This document shows positions 1 to 10,327 of a DNA stretch of 64,000 nucleotides, one piece after another; position 1 is the stretch's first letter, and every line of letters begins with the position of its first letter. This DNA is from Rhodobacteraceae bacterium D3-12 (GTDB lineage Bacteria > Pseudomonadota > Alphaproteobacteria > Rhodobacterales > Rhodobacteraceae). Made by a program: the position numbers and the translations under genes. The notes under the pieces are model-generated. The model saw only the letters and a program-made list of their open reading frames with translations, ran no database searches and was not told where the DNA came from. The stretch spans positions 2,108,001 through 2,172,000 of the forward strand of contig CP104793.1 of the NCBI GenBank assembly GCA_025916135.1. The letters are read 5' to 3'.

Positions 1-1063
1 CACAACAGCAAAACAATCACCGCCGCCAAAGCCACAGACCGCAGCGAGATCACACGCCGATCCGCCACCACCGCCATCAGCCCGACTGCCACCATGACAA
101 ACGCCCGCTTGGTGGCGATATTCCCCCCCGACAGCCCCAGATACCCCGCCGCCACCGCAAGGGCGAGGATCGCCGCCACCTTCTTGACCGGAACACGCAA
201 AGCAACCGGCGGAACAAGGTTCATACCCAGCCGAAACACCGCAAACACCAATCCGGTCAGCAACCCCATGTGCAGCCCGGAAATCGCAAGCAAATGCGCA
301 AGGTTCGTGACCCGCAAAGACCGCAATGTCTCCTGCCCTATGCCGCTGCGATCCCCTGACATGATCGCCGCGGCAAAGGCCCCGGGCTCACCCGGCAATT
401 CGCGCTGAACTCGCGCCGACAGGCCAAGCCGCGCTTTCAGCAGGCTCGCCCCGCGTTGAGGCGGCTCAAGAACGAGCAACGGCGTGCGCGAATATCCCAC
501 CGCCCCCAGCATCAAAAACCAGCTATGGCGTTGAAAATCAAAGCCCCCGGCTCCACCGGCCCTCCCGGCGGCGACAGATGCGCCGTCACGATCACCCGCG
601 CCCCGGCCTCCGGCACCGCGCCCCCTGCACCATGGAGCGAAACCCGCACCCGCTCGGGCCGCTTGCGCGGCTCGACCCGCGCCAGCACCACCTCATCCAG
701 CAATAGCCGCACTGCACCGCTGCCAGAGCGGTCAATCCCAATCACCCGCCCTTCAACCGGCCCGTAATACCGCCACCCCAACACCGGGCGCTCAACCGTA
801 TGCGCGCGAAACGCCGCCACGCCAAACCCCACCCCGATCAGCACCACGCCCCAGATCAGCGGCGTCCAACTGCGCCGCACCAAGAGCGCGACACCGCCCA
901 AAACAGCTATTGCGCCGCCAAGATAAGGGAACACCGCCAATTCCGGTTCGAAACTCAAGCCAAAATAAGCCCCGATCCCAACGGCCAAACACACTGGCGC
1001 CCAAGGAAACAAATGCCCCTGCTGCGCCCAAAGCGACATTTCCATTCGTGCCAAAGCGCGCAT
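1..1063 (-). pseudogene. comEC: ComEC/Rec2-type DNA uptake channel, frameshifted and running off the window
   Basis: Inner-membrane protein that moves single-stranded DNA into the cytoplasm during natural transformation. The first part (1063 to about 550) has hydrophobic segments and then an OB-like region with VRVSLHG and VTAHLSPPGGPVEPG. The original frame stops soon after, but the next frame continues at once with FDFQRHSWFLMLGAVGYSRTP and later the competence-domain signature HLLAISGLHMGLLTG, still open at position 1. The switch falls in a five-base C run at 544-548 (G run on the coding strand); a sixth base restores one frame. The start at 1063 follows a purine-rich GGAGGGGGAAGGACAAGGG. 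It is divergent from gltX. Either a broken gene or a sequence error; identification is secure. Confidence 0.85.
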
Positions 1064-1157
1064 CCCTTGTCCTTCCCCCTCCGGGTGGATAGACAGGCGC
1101 CAAACCTATCCCGTGCATGGTTACCGAAAGATTAACGTCACCAAAGGATTGACGCTG

Positions 1158-2555
1158 ATGACCCAGCCGATTGTCACTCGCTTTGCGCCTTCGCCCACCG
1201 GATATCTGCATATCGGTGGCGCTCGAACTGCGCTTTTTAACTGGCTCTATGCCCGTGGCCGTGGCGGGAAATTCTTGCTGCGGATCGAAGACACCGACCG
1301 CGCCCGCTCCACCCCCGAAGCGACCGAAGCGATCCTCAAGGGGATGGCGTGGCTCGGTCTCGATCATGATGGCGACGTGGTAAGCCAATTCGAATGCGCC
1401 GCCCGCCATGTCGAGGTCGCCAACCAGATGCTCGCCAGCGGCCACGCCTACAAATGCTTCGCAACACAGGACGAAATTCAGGCCTTCCGCGATGCGGCCC
1501 GCGCCGAAAAGCGCTCGACCCTGTTTCAAAGCCCGTGGCGCGATGCCGATCCCGCCACCCATCCCGACGCGCCCTTCGCCATCCGCCTGAAGGCGCCGCG
1601 CGACGGGCAAACCGTTATCGCCGATCAGGTTCAGGGCGACGTGACGATCCGCAACGACCAACTCGACGACATGATCCTGCTGCGCTCTGACGGCACGCCG
1701 GTCTATATGCTTGCTGTGGTGGTTGATGACCACGACATGGGTGTCACCCATGTTATCCGCGGCGACGACCACCTCAACAATGCCGCCCGCCAGCAGCTGG
1801 TCTATCAGGCGATGGGCTGGGATGTGCCGGTCTGGGCGCATATCCCGCTTATCCACGGGCCGGATGGCAAGAAACTCTCCAAGCGCCACGGCGCACTTGG
1901 CGTCGAAGAATATCAGGCGATGGGCTATCCGGCGGCGGGTATGCGCAACTACCTCGCCCGCTTGGGCTGGAGTCATGGCGACGACGAATTCTTCACCGAC
2001 ACACAAGCGCAAGAGTGGTTCGACCTGCCCGGAATCGGCAAATCCCCGGCGCGCTTCGACTTCAAAAAGCTGGAAAACATCTGTGGTCAGCACATCGCCG
2101 CAAGCGATGATGCTGCACTGCTGCAAGAGCTTCACGCGTTTTGGGCCGCTACCGGACAACCCGCGCCCGATGACACAAAAATTTCATTGTTAGGCGCGGC
2201 CATGCCGGTGCTCAAAGAACGGGCCAAGACCTTCCCCGAACTCCTTGAAAAGGCTCACTTTGCCTTGGCCGAACGCCCGATCGAAGTCGAAGAGAAAGCC
2301 GCGAAGAACCTGGACACTGCATCCCGTGGTATACTCAGTCAATTGACGCCGCACCTGCAAAATGCTAGCTGGACGCGCGGTGATCTGGAAACACTTTTGA
2401 ACCAGTTCGCCGAAGAGCAACAAACCAAGTTTGGCAAGCTCGCCGGGCCTCTGCGCGCCGCTCTGGCTGGACGCGCGGCAACGCCCAGTGTGTTTGACAT
2501 GATGTTGGTACTTGGGCGTGACGAAACCATTGCCCGGCTCACCGACGTGACATAG
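1158..2555 (+). CDS. gltX: Glutamyl-tRNA synthetase
   Basis: Class I aminoacyl-tRNA synthetase that charges tRNA-Glu (and tRNA-Gln in organisms using the amidotransferase route) in the cytoplasm. The 465-residue protein has the HIGH-type motif [10 protein letters not shown] near residue 20 and the KMSKS-type motif KLSKRHG near residue 240, with FAPSPTG at the N terminus. I chose the ATG at 1158 because the family begins just before the FAPSPTG block and an AAAGGA lies upstream; a longer in-frame start at 1113 would add 15 unrelated residues. The length fits bacterial GltX. It is followed by gltA on the same strand about 100 bases downstream. Confidence 0.96.
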   Translation: MTQPIVTRFAPSPTGYLHIGGARTALFNWLYARGRGGKFLLRIEDTDRARSTPEATEAILKGMAWLGLDHDGDVVSQFECAARHVEVANQMLASGHAYKCFATQDEIQAFRDAARAEKRSTLFQSPWRDADPATHPDAPFAIRLKAPRDGQTVIADQVQGDVTIRNDQLDDMILLRSDGTPVYMLAVVVDDHDMGVTHVIRGDDHLNNAARQQLVYQAMGWDVPVWAHIPLIHGPDGKKLSKRHGALGVEEYQAMGYPAAGMRNYLARLGWSHGDDEFFTDTQAQEWFDLPGIGKSPARFDFKKLENICGQHIAASDDAALLQELHAFWAATGQPAPDDTKISLLGAAMPVLKERAKTFPELLEKAHFALAERPIEVEEKAAKNLDTASRGILSQLTPHLQNASWTRGDLETLLNQFAEEQQTKFGKLAGPLRAALAGRAATPSVFDMMLVLGRDETIARLTDVT

Positions 2556-2654
2556 TGGATTTCTTTCGAAGTTTACCTTCTGGAAAGCCACACGACCTAG
2601 AACTGCCACGCGCACCCGCGCACTCAGACGCACGAAATGAGGAAGGATAACTCC

Positions 2655-3950
2655 ATGACAGACAGCACCAAAACCGCCACCCTAACGATTGACGGAAAAT
2701 CTTACGAGCTGCCTGTCCTGTCGCCAACGGCCGGGCCGGACGTGCTCGATATCCGCAAGCTTTACGCACAGGCCGGCGTGTTCACCTATGATCCGGGCTA
2801 CACCTCGACCGCGTCCTGCGACAGCACCATCACCTTCATTGATGGCGACAAGGGCGAGCTTTTGCACCGCGGGTATCCGATCGACCAACTCGCCGGTAAA
2901 TCGCATTATCTCGAAGTTTGCTACCTGCTGCTCTACGGCAATCTTCCCTCCGCGACCGAGCTTGAAGATTTCGAAGACCGCGTGACCCATCACACAATGG
3001 TTCACGAGCAGATGCACAATTTCTTCCGTGGCTTCCGCCGCGATGCGCACCCGATGGCCACAATGGTTGGCGTCATGGGCGCCATGTCCGCTTTCTATGC
3101 CGACAGCGCCGATGTAAGCGACCCGTGGCAGCGCGAAGTCGCCTCGATCCGCCTGATTGCCAAAATCCCGACGATTGCGGCCATGGCCTATAAATACTCG
3201 GTCGGTCAGCCCTTCGTTTATCCGCGCAATGATCTCGATTACGCGTCGAACTTCCTGCATATGTGCTTCTCGGTCCCGGCCGAAGAATATGTGGTCGATC
3301 CGATCCTCGCCCGCGCGATGGACCGTATCTTTACCCTGCACGCCGATCACGAGCAGAACGCCTCGACCTCGACGGTCCGCTTGGCATCCTCCTCCGGCGC
3401 CAACCCATTCGCCTGTATCGCGGCTGGTATCGCTTGTCTCTGGGGCCCGGCCCACGGCGGCGCGAACCAAGCCTGCCTTGAAATGCTCAAGGAAATTGGC
3501 ACCCCCGATCGCATCCCCGAATTCATCGCCCGCGCCAAGGACAAGAACGATCCGTTCCGCCTGATGGGCTTTGGCCACCGCGTTTACAAAAACTTTGACC
3601 CGCGCGCCAAAGTGATGAAGCAATCCGCAGACGAGGTGCTCGACCTGCTCGGCGTTGAAAACAACCCGATCCTGCAAGTCGCCAAAGAACTCGAAGCCGC
3701 CGCCCTCGCCGATCCGTATTTCTCCGAGAAGAAGCTCTTCCCGAACGTCGATTTCTATTCGGGCATTATCCTCGAAGCGATGGGCTTCCCGACGTCGATG
3801 TTCACCCCGATCTTCGCTCTATCGCGCACCGTCGGCTGGATCTCGCAGTGGAAAGAACAGTTCTCCGATCCGGCGCATAAAATCGGCCGCCCGCGTCAGC
3901 TTTACCTCGGCGAAACCGAGCGCGCCTATACGGACGTCGAAAACCGCTAA
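2655..3950 (+). CDS. gltA: Citrate synthase (type II, hexameric)
   Basis: Condenses acetyl-CoA and oxaloacetate to citrate, the first step of the TCA cycle. The 431-residue protein shows the family blocks [32 protein letters not shown] and the catalytic region [15 protein letters not shown], and ends in the typical RPRQLYLGE stretch. The ATG at 2655 is preceded by GGAAGGA (2641-2647), which decides it over an in-frame ATG at 2637. The length fits the Gram-negative type II enzyme. A strong intrinsic terminator follows directly, so it ends the gltX-gltA transcription unit. Confidence 0.97.
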   Translation: MTDSTKTATLTIDGKSYELPVLSPTAGPDVLDIRKLYAQAGVFTYDPGYTSTASCDSTITFIDGDKGELLHRGYPIDQLAGKSHYLEVCYLLLYGNLPSATELEDFEDRVTHHTMVHEQMHNFFRGFRRDAHPMATMVGVMGAMSAFYADSADVSDPWQREVASIRLIAKIPTIAAMAYKYSVGQPFVYPRNDLDYASNFLHMCFSVPAEEYVVDPILARAMDRIFTLHADHEQNASTSTVRLASSSGANPFACIAAGIACLWGPAHGGANQACLEMLKEIGTPDRIPEFIARAKDKNDPFRLMGFGHRVYKNFDPRAKVMKQSADEVLDLLGVENNPILQVAKELEAAALADPYFSEKKLFPNVDFYSGIILEAMGFPTSMFTPIFALSRTVGWISQWKEQFSDPAHKIGRPRQLYLGETERAYTDVENR

Positions 3951-3976
3951 CCGTCAGGCGAAGCCAAAAAACATTA

Positions 3977-4010
3977 AGCCCCGGTCAGCGCGACCGGGGC
4001 TTTTTCTTTT
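3977..4010 (+). terminator. Intrinsic terminator after gltA
   Basis: A perfect stem AGCCCCGGTC/GACCGGGGCT with a five-base loop is followed by TTTTTCTTTT. It lies 26 bases after the gltA stop and before the convergent enoyl-CoA hydratase gene. Confidence 0.93.
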
Positions 4011-4046
4011 GGTAAACTCATCAATCTGGCCACGCACAGCCCGCGC

Positions 4047-4823
4047 TTACCGCCCTTCGAAATGCACCTTGCGCTTTTCAAGAAAGGCGACAACCCCCTC
4101 GACAAAATCGCGGCTCTTCCCGGCTTTGCCCTGCAATTTGGCCTCCACGCCAAGCTGCTCGTCAAACCCGTTGCTCCAACTGTCGCGGATCGCCTTCTTG
4201 GTAAGCTCAAACGCCCGCGTTGGCCCATTGGCAAGGAAACTCGCCCGCGCCTTCCACTGCGTTTCGAATTCAGCATCCGGCACCGCTTCCCAGATCATAC
4301 CCCAGTCATCGGCCTGCCGGGCGCTGATCTTTTCGGCAAACAGAGCAGCCCCCATTGCCTTGGCCCCACCCATATTGCGCGGCAGCCAATAGGTGCCCCC
4401 GGCATCGGGGATCAAGCCAATCCGCGTAAAGGCCTGCATGAAATAGGCGCTCTCGCTGGCAATCACCACATCCGCCGCCAAAGCGAGGTTCGCCCCCGCC
4501 CCCGCCGCCGGACCATTCACCGCAGCAATCACCGGCATCGGAAGCTCGCTGATCGCTTTCAGCAATGGGTTGTACTCGTCCCGCAACCCCCGTTCCAGAT
4601 CGAGCCCGCCAATATTGGCATCCCCCAAATCCTGCCCTGAGCAGAACGCGCCCCCCGCCCCGGTGATCACAACCACCCGCGCGCCATCCTTCTCCGCATG
4701 ATGCAGCGCATCGGGAATTTCCGCCCGCATCTGCTCGGTCAGCGCGTTCATCTTGTCGGGTCGGTTCAGCGTGATGACACAGATGTTGTCCTCAAGCGTG
4801 CTGGTGATGGTCTTATAATCCAC
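4047..4823 (-). CDS. Enoyl-CoA hydratase/isomerase family protein (PaaG-like)
   Basis: Crotonase-fold enzyme acting on a CoA thioester, probably in fatty-acid or aromatic (phenylacetate-type) degradation. The sequence has ITLNRPDKMNAL, the two oxyanion-hole blocks GAGGAFCSGQDL and NGPAAGAGANLALAAD, and FTRIGLIPDAGGT with the Asp in the isomerase-type position, which resembles PaaG/PaaB. I place the start at the GTG at 4823 (258 aa) because GAGGAGG sits just upstream; the frame stays open to 4865 but the extra residues look non-coding. It lies downstream of ccmH on the same strand with a 72-base gap and has no functional link to it. The exact substrate cannot be read from sequence. Confidence 0.9.
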   Translation of the reverse strand: MDYKTITSTLEDNICVITLNRPDKMNALTEQMRAEIPDALHHAEKDGARVVVITGAGGAFCSGQDLGDANIGGLDLERGLRDEYNPLLKAISELPMPVIAAVNGPAAGAGANLALAADVVIASESAYFMQAFTRIGLIPDAGGTYWLPRNMGGAKAMGAALFAEKISARQADDWGMIWEAVPDAEFETQWKARASFLANGPTRAFELTKKAIRDSWSNGFDEQLGVEAKLQGKAGKSRDFVEGVVAFLEKRKVHFEGR

Positions 4824-4895
4824 GGCGGGCCTCCTCGAAATCTGGTTCCGAGCACTCAAGCCCATTCCCCCGCCAGATAAAAGCGAATTTTGGCC

Positions 4896-5348
4896 TCAGC
4901 CCTTCATGATCTCGTCCAGCCGCTTGGCCTCATCCGCGCTCAGCTGTGCCTCACCCGGAGCTGTGCTCGCCGAACGTCGCCGCAAGTAGAACAGCCCGCC
5001 AATCACGGCAAGGATCAACATGATCGGCCCGGCAAGATACAGCACCATGTTGCTGCCCCCCGCTAGCGGTTTGAGCAGGATATACTCGTTATATTTATCA
5101 ACCAGATGCGCCACGACCTCTTGGTCGGTCTTTCCGGCGGTCAACTGCGCCCGCACTTCCAGCCGCAAATCACGCGCCAGCGTCGCGTTGCTGTCGTCAA
5201 TGTTTTCATTGCGACAAACGAGACAGCGCAAGCCCTTGGAAATCTCCCGCGCCCGCGCCTCAAGTGCGGGATCGTCAAGGATCTCATCGGGTTGCACCGC
5301 AAAAACCGGCGTCGCCAGCAACAGCAAAACAAGGACAAAACGCTTCAT
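4896..5348 (-). CDS. ccmH: Cytochrome c maturation protein CcmH (apocytochrome thiol reductase)
   Basis: Membrane-anchored periplasmic thiol protein that keeps the CXXCH motif of apocytochrome c reduced for heme ligation, working with CcmF. The 150-residue protein has an N-terminal signal segment, the diagnostic redox motif LRCLVCRNENIDDSNA (Cys42 and Cys45), and a transmembrane helix near residues 100-122. The ATG overlaps the ccmF stop (ATGA), so the two are translationally coupled. The length fits the short CcmH/CycL form without the TPR domain. Confidence 0.96.
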   Translation of the reverse strand: MKRFVLVLLLLATPVFAVQPDEILDDPALEARAREISKGLRCLVCRNENIDDSNATLARDLRLEVRAQLTAGKTDQEVVAHLVDKYNEYILLKPLAGGSNMVLYLAGPIMLILAVIGGLFYLRRRSASTAPGEAQLSADEAKRLDEIMKG

Positions 5349-7315
5349 TCCGCCGGCACCCCGCCAACCCGCGCCTTGCGCGCGCCCGCCGCCACCCGGT
5401 AGCGCCGGTCAGAAAGCGACAGCGCCCCGCCAATCGCCATCAGGATCGCACCGCCCCAGATCCAGTTCGCCAGCGGCTTGTAATAGGTCCGCATTGCCCA
5501 GCCCCCGCCGTCCTGCGGATCGCCGATCACCACATAAATGTCGCGCAGAAATCCGTTGTCGATAGCGGCTTCGGTGGTCGGCGTGCCTTGAACCGGATAA
5601 AACCGTTTCTCCGGCGTCAGCGTCGCAATCTCGGCCCCGCCTTGCGACAGCCGCACAATCCCCATCGTCGACACGTAATTCGGCCCCGGCAGGCGCTCTA
5701 CCCCCTCAAGGGTCAGCGTATACCCCGCCAGATCAAAGCTCTCGCCCTTTTGCACCACGCGGATGTCCTCGGCCTCCCACGCCAACAGCCCGGCAATCCC
5801 GGCCATCGCCACGCCCAGCCCGCCATGGGCAACCGCCTTGCCCCAATCGGCACGCGGCAGACGCATCAAGCGGCCCAAACGCCCGGCCGACCTGCGCCCC
5901 GTGCGCGACAGGATATCCGTCACCGCCCCGGCCACCAGCCACGTCCCCAGCATCAAGCCAATTGGCCCAAGCGCCGTGCGCTCTTCCTGCATCGCCCAGA
6001 TCAGCGCGCCAACGGCAAGAACCACAAGCGCCGCAGGCACCAGCGAGCGGAGCACCCGCCCCACCTTTGCCCGCTTCCATGACAACATCGACCCAACCGG
6101 AAGCAACACCCCAAGCGCCACCATAAACGGCGTGAACGCCTGATTGAAAAACGGCGCCCCGACCGACAGCTTGCGATCAAAAAACATCTCTGAAACCAGA
6201 GGCCAGATGGTGCCGACAAACACCACAAACGCCGCCACGCCCAACAAGATGTTGTTCGCCACCAGCGCCGATTCCCGGCTCACCATGCCAAAGACGCCCT
6301 TGGCCTCCATCGCACCGGCCCGCGCCGCAAAAAGCGTCAACGCCCCGCCGACGAAAACCACAAGGATCAGCAACAGGAACACGCCCCGCTCCGGGTCCGT
6401 GGCAAAGGCATGCACCGATGTGATGATCCCCGACCGGGTGATAAACGCGCCCACAAGGCTGAACCCGAAGGCAATGATCGCCAGCAAAACGCTCCAGCTT
6501 TTAAGGCTCTCGCGCTTTTCAACCACGATCGCCGAATGCAACAGCGCCGCCGCGATCAACCACGGCATAAAGCTCGCATTTTCCACCGGATCCCAAAACC
6601 AAAACCCGCCCCAGCCAAGCTCGTAATAGGCCCACCAAGAGCCCAGAGCGATCCCGATGGTCAGGAAAATCCACGCCGCCAACGTCCAAGGCCGCACCCA
6701 ACGCCCCCAGGCCGCATCGACACGCCCCTCGATCAACGCCGCAACCGCAAAGGAAAACGCCATCGAAAGGCCAACATAGCCGAGGTAAAGAAACGGCGGA
6801 TGAAACGCGAGGCCCGGATCCTGCAACAACGGGTTCAGATCGGCGCCATCAAACGGCGGCACGTCAAGCCGCAAAAACGGGTTCGAGGTGAACAGGATAA
6901 AGGCGAAAAACGCCGCCCCGATCATCCCCTGAACCGCGAGAATCCGCGCCTTCAACGTCGGAGGAAGATTGCCCCCGAACCACTGTGCCATCGCGCCAAA
7001 CAGCGTGACAGTCAGCACCCAAAGCAACATCGAGCCTTCGTGATTCCCCCAAACCCCGGTGATCTTATAGAGCATCGGCTTGGCCGAATGGCTGTTGTTG
7101 GCCACAAGCTCAAGCGTGAAATCCGAGGTGACAAACCCGTACATCAACGCGCAAAACGCCGTCAGCGTCATCAGGAACTGCATGTTCGCACCGGGTTCGG
7201 CAAACGCCATCCAGCCGGGCCATCGCTTATGCGCCCCGACAAGCGGAATCACCGATTGCATCAATGCGATCACAAAGGCCAGGATCAGCGCGAAATGTCC
7301 AAGTTCTGCTATCAT
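5345..7315 (-). CDS. ccmF: Heme lyase subunit CcmF
   Basis: Polytopic inner-membrane protein that takes heme from holo-CcmE and attaches it to apocytochrome c in the periplasm. The 656-residue length is normal for CcmF. The tryptophan-rich WWD signature is visible as GWGGFWFWDPVENASFMPWL near residue 230, with many membrane segments on both sides and the conserved NHEGSMLLWV near residue 90. It is coupled to ccmH by a four-base overlap. In this genome it is separated from ccmE by the endolysin and holin genes. Confidence 0.97.
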   Translation of the reverse strand: MIAELGHFALILAFVIALMQSVIPLVGAHKRWPGWMAFAEPGANMQFLMTLTAFCALMYGFVTSDFTLELVANNSHSAKPMLYKITGVWGNHEGSMLLWVLTVTLFGAMAQWFGGNLPPTLKARILAVQGMIGAAFFAFILFTSNPFLRLDVPPFDGADLNPLLQDPGLAFHPPFLYLGYVGLSMAFSFAVAALIEGRVDAAWGRWVRPWTLAAWIFLTIGIALGSWWAYYELGWGGFWFWDPVENASFMPWLIAAALLHSAIVVEKRESLKSWSVLLAIIAFGFSLVGAFITRSGIITSVHAFATDPERGVFLLLILVVFVGGALTLFAARAGAMEAKGVFGMVSRESALVANNILLGVAAFVVFVGTIWPLVSEMFFDRKLSVGAPFFNQAFTPFMVALGVLLPVGSMLSWKRAKVGRVLRSLVPAALVVLAVGALIWAMQEERTALGPIGLMLGTWLVAGAVTDILSRTGRRSAGRLGRLMRLPRADWGKAVAHGGLGVAMAGIAGLLAWEAEDIRVVQKGESFDLAGYTLTLEGVERLPGPNYVSTMGIVRLSQGGAEIATLTPEKRFYPVQGTPTTEAAIDNGFLRDIYVVIGDPQDGGGWAMRTYYKPLANWIWGGAILMAIGGALSLSDRRYRVAAGARKARVGGVPAE

Positions 7316-7440
7316 GCCCCCGTTATATGCCGCGTCGCGGTGTGGGCCAACGACAATCGGCGGCTTTGAGCGATCACATTGTCGCGGGGGGCGGCCTCGT
7401 CATCTCGCGCCGTCATAGCGCGTTGTTCTATCGTGCCGGA

Positions 7441-8031
7441 CTAACGCCCCTGATCCGCGCTACGCTGCCACGCTTCCAGCGCCGGGTTCACCTCCGGTCG
7501 AAGCGCGTCTCCCCCCTGCACGACATCATGCCCGGTCTGCCCGATACCGGGGCTGCGCGCGCCCCGCTCCAACGCATCCAGTGCTTCAAGGTTGCCCACC
7601 ACCTTCGGCACTTTGGCCAAGGTGCGGGTGATCTGCTCGTGAAAAGCCTGCCCCTTGGCTTGATGGCGCGCGCCGAAATAAAAACTGACAATCGCCCCCA
7701 ACAACCACCAGAGCGGTTCCGGCACCAAGGCGATCCCCTGCATCCGCGCTGCAAACCACACCGGGTCCACCATCGCCGCAACGAACAACCCCAACGTCCC
7801 AAGCGCCAAGGCCGGGCGCGGCAGGCGGTTGATCCCATCCATCACCCGATCAAACCGCCCACGCTGCGGTGTTTGGAACTCGGCTCCGAATTGACCCAAC
7901 GCCGCGTTTTGCATCGCGCTCGCACGACGCCCTGCGGCTTCGGCATTTTCCTGAAACACTTCAACTGTTTCACGTATCACATTGCGCCCATTGCCAAAAA
8001 TAAGGCTCAACAATCCATCAATCACCCCCAT
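7441..8031 (-). CDS. Holin family protein (probable gene-transfer-agent lysis holin)
   Basis: Small membrane protein predicted to open the inner membrane so that a muramidase reaches the cell wall. From the ATG at 8031 (196 aa) it starts MGVIDGLLSLIFGNGRNVI, carries a soluble N-terminal part, then two or three hydrophobic stretches (about residues 70-90 and 105-123, with PEPLWWLLGAIVSFYFGAR) and a polar C terminus. This matches holins of the three-TM type found with GTA release in Rhodobacterales. The start overlaps the endolysin stop by ten bases, which supports both the pairing and this start. The family link is from memory of sequence style, not a search. Confidence 0.72.
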   Translation of the reverse strand: MGVIDGLLSLIFGNGRNVIRETVEVFQENAEAAGRRASAMQNAALGQFGAEFQTPQRGRFDRVMDGINRLPRPALALGTLGLFVAAMVDPVWFAARMQGIALVPEPLWWLLGAIVSFYFGARHQAKGQAFHEQITRTLAKVPKVVGNLEALDALERGARSPGIGQTGHDVVQGGDALRPEVNPALEAWQRSADQGR

Positions 8032-8638
8032 CTCGCCACCCTTTCCCGAAACGCCTTGCTGCTCAGATGATAGGCCGGTGAAATAAAATCTTCGGCGCGC
8101 CTGATCCACCCGCCCTTGCCGCCCGCCCGCGTGCGGGCATATTTGCGGCTTTTCGGACGCCGATCAGCCAGTCGAAAATAATAATTGCGCCGCGCGATCC
8201 CATAGGCATCGGCAAACCGCACCGCCCCCGCGCCGCCGCCCTATGCGCCGCCTGCGCCGTCTGCGGCCCGATCACACCATCGACGGCCACGTCAAAGCCC
8301 ATATCGCACAACAGGCGCTGCAAAATCCGCACCGCATTGCCGCCCGCGTTGACATACATATCAAACACCGACGGCTGCACCGCGTCCGGCAGCGTATCAA
8401 TCCGCGGCGCGTGGAAATAATGCCGAATGAAAATCTCGACCGCCTGCGCCCGACTCAAAAGCCGCACATCGCGCACATCCACATCCCCGTCACGATCAAG
8501 ATCCAGCCCCAAGCGCCGCATCGTGTGGATGGTCACCCCGAAATTCGTCGCGCCCCCCGGATCATCCGGGTCATTCACAAACCCACCTTCGCGGGCAACG
8601 ATCTCTTCGGCAATAGCGGCTACGGTTTTCACGCTCAA
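8022..8638 (-). pseudogene. GH108-type N-acetylmuramidase (endolysin), frameshifted
   Basis: Peptidoglycan hydrolase predicted to act with the adjacent holin. The N terminus IAEEIVAREGGFVNDPDDPGG contains the catalytic Glu17 of the EGGY-type motif, followed by GATNFGVT and the peptidoglycan-binding-like stretch VDGVIGPQTAQA. The frame then derails after AAHRAAARG, while the expected continuation (ADAYGIARRNYYFRLADRRP, KYARTRAGGKGGWIRRAE) lies in the neighbouring frame and ends at 8022. One extra base in the five-base C run at 8225-8229 joins both parts into a 205-residue protein of family length. It lies 51 bases after ccmE. Confidence 0.82.
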
Positions 8639-8689
8639 ACCTCCCTCAATCAGGAGGCAAACCCTGCCTAAAACCGGTTAACGAATGGC

Positions 8690-9136
8690 TTAACTACCGT
8701 CCGGTTCCTTGTAGACACCCTGTTCCTTAAGCGCGTCGACAACTTCCTTGGGCATATAGCTTTCGTCATGTTTGGCAAGAATTTCAGAGGCTTGGAACAC
8801 ACCGTTGATGTATTTCCCGGTGCCGATCATACCTTGGTTCTCGGCAAACAGGTCCGGCAACACGCCCTTATAGGCAACCTTCACGACCTTGCCACCATCG
8901 GTCACATTGAATGTCACCGTCTCGCCCTGACCGCGCACAAGGCTGCCCTCTTCGACAAGGCCGCCAAGGCGAAACACCTCCGCCTCGGTTGGCGGTTCGG
9001 CCATCACCTGACTGGGCGAGCGAAAGAAATTGATCCCGTCGCGCATCGCATAGCCGATAAGCGCGGTTGAAATCACCAAAGCCACAGCCGCCAGCACAAT
9101 CACCTGCACCCGGCGCTTTTTTTTCAAACCCATCAT
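8690..9136 (-). CDS. ccmE: Periplasmic heme chaperone CcmE
   Basis: Binds heme covalently and hands it to CcmF during cytochrome c maturation. The 148-residue protein has a basic N terminus and one membrane anchor (about residues 11-30), an OB-fold beta region (FRLGGLVEEGSLVRG, VAYKGVLPDLF, GKYINGVFQA) and the heme-ligating His in the motif AKHDESYMP near the C terminus. Two adjacent ATG codons (9136 and 9133) both follow GAGAGGGG, and I keep the first. It lies 33 bases downstream of argC on the same strand. Confidence 0.95.
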   Translation of the reverse strand: MMGLKKKRRVQVIVLAAVALVISTALIGYAMRDGINFFRSPSQVMAEPPTEAEVFRLGGLVEEGSLVRGQGETVTFNVTDGGKVVKVAYKGVLPDLFAENQGMIGTGKYINGVFQASEILAKHDESYMPKEVVDALKEQGVYKEPDGS

Positions 9137-9169
9137 CGCTTGGCCCCTCTCAAGAGAAACTTGGCTGGT

Positions 9170-10198
9170 TTACGGAAAACACGGCGCAAGCATCAGCCCG
9201 CGCGTCTCCTCTTCACCTAACATCAGGTTCGCATTCTGCAAGGCCTGACCGCTGCTACCTTTTGTCAGGTTATCAAGCGCCGCAATCACGATTGTGCGCC
9301 CCGAAATCCGGTCCGCGGCCACCCCGATATGACAGAAATTCGATCCCCGCACATGATGCGTGCTTGGCGTCTCGCCCATCGGCAACACCTCAATAAACGG
9401 CTCATCTCCATAGGCCGCAACAAAGGTCTCATGGATCGCACCAGCCTCGCCCGAGACATAGCCCGTGGCCAAAATCCCGCGGTTCACCGGGATCAAATGC
9501 GGCGTGAACTGGATCTTCACCTCGCGCCCGGCAATCTTGCTGAACTCCTGATCAAACTCGCCCAGATGCCGGTGCGTGCTGCCCACAGCATAGGCGTTGT
9601 AGCCCTCGGACAATTCCGCATGCAGCAGGTTTTCCTTCAAACTCCGCCCGGCGCCGCTCACCCCGCATTTGAGGTCAAGGATGATATCGTCCAGCCCGAT
9701 CACACCCGCCGCAATCAACGGCCGCAGCGCAAACTGCCCGGTTGCCGCGTTGCACCCCGTGCCCGCCACCAGACGCGCGTCGCGAATCTCCTCGCGGTAA
9801 AACTCGGTCAGCCCATAGACCGCCTCGCCCTGCATCTCGACGGCGCTATGCGGGTTGCCATACCATTGTTCATAGGCGTCAGGATCACGCAGCCGGAAAT
9901 CCGCGCTCAGATCGACAATCTTCAAATCCTTCGGCAGCCCCGAAATCACCTCTTGCGAGGTCTTATGCGGCAACGCACAAAAACACAGGTCAATCGCCGA
10001 GAAATCAATCTCGTCAAAGCTCACCATATCGGGCAGGTTCAGATGTCGCAGATGCGGGAAAACCTGAGCAAGGCTCTGCCCGGCCTTAGAAAACGCACCC
10101 AATGCGGCAATTTCCATGCCGCCATGGGTTGCAATCAGCCGGATCAATTCGGCGCCAGTATATCCGCTGGCTCCCAGAATGGCGATTTTATGGGTCAT
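9170..10198 (-). CDS. argC: N-acetyl-gamma-glutamyl-phosphate reductase
   Basis: NADPH-dependent third step of arginine biosynthesis, reducing N-acetylglutamyl phosphate to the semialdehyde. The 342-residue protein begins [18 protein letters not shown] (dinucleotide-binding loop) and has the catalytic Cys in [11 protein letters not shown] near residue 150 and the long-form block [18 protein letters not shown] start it at the ATG at 10198, directly before the Rossmann block; the frame is open far upstream but that part has no ArgC features. The length fits the long ArgC type. The upstream neighbour is divergent. Confidence 0.96.
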   Translation of the reverse strand: MTHKIAILGASGYTGAELIRLIATHGGMEIAALGAFSKAGQSLAQVFPHLRHLNLPDMVSFDEIDFSAIDLCFCALPHKTSQEVISGLPKDLKIVDLSADFRLRDPDAYEQWYGNPHSAVEMQGEAVYGLTEFYREEIRDARLVAGTGCNAATGQFALRPLIAAGVIGLDDIILDLKCGVSGAGRSLKENLLHAELSEGYNAYAVGSTHRHLGEFDQEFSKIAGREVKIQFTPHLIPVNRGILATGYVSGEAGAIHETFVAAYGDEPFIEVLPMGETPSTHHVRGSNFCHIGVAADRISGRTIVIAALDNLTKGSSGQALQNANLMLGEEETRGLMLAPCFP

Positions 10199-10327
10199 TT
10201 GCCCTGCTTTCCTGCATCCAAAATACTGCGCCTTGCTATTGCCTTTGCCGCCCACGGTCAACGTGCCCGTTGCACGCCCGGCTTTGCCCACTATGCTGCC
10301 CGTTACATCACCATCCGGGCATAGCAC

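Noticed and set aside
792-2159. A 455-residue minus-strand frame spanning gltX and the comEC start
   Set aside because: Mostly antisense to gltX, then out of frame with comEC; no family features.
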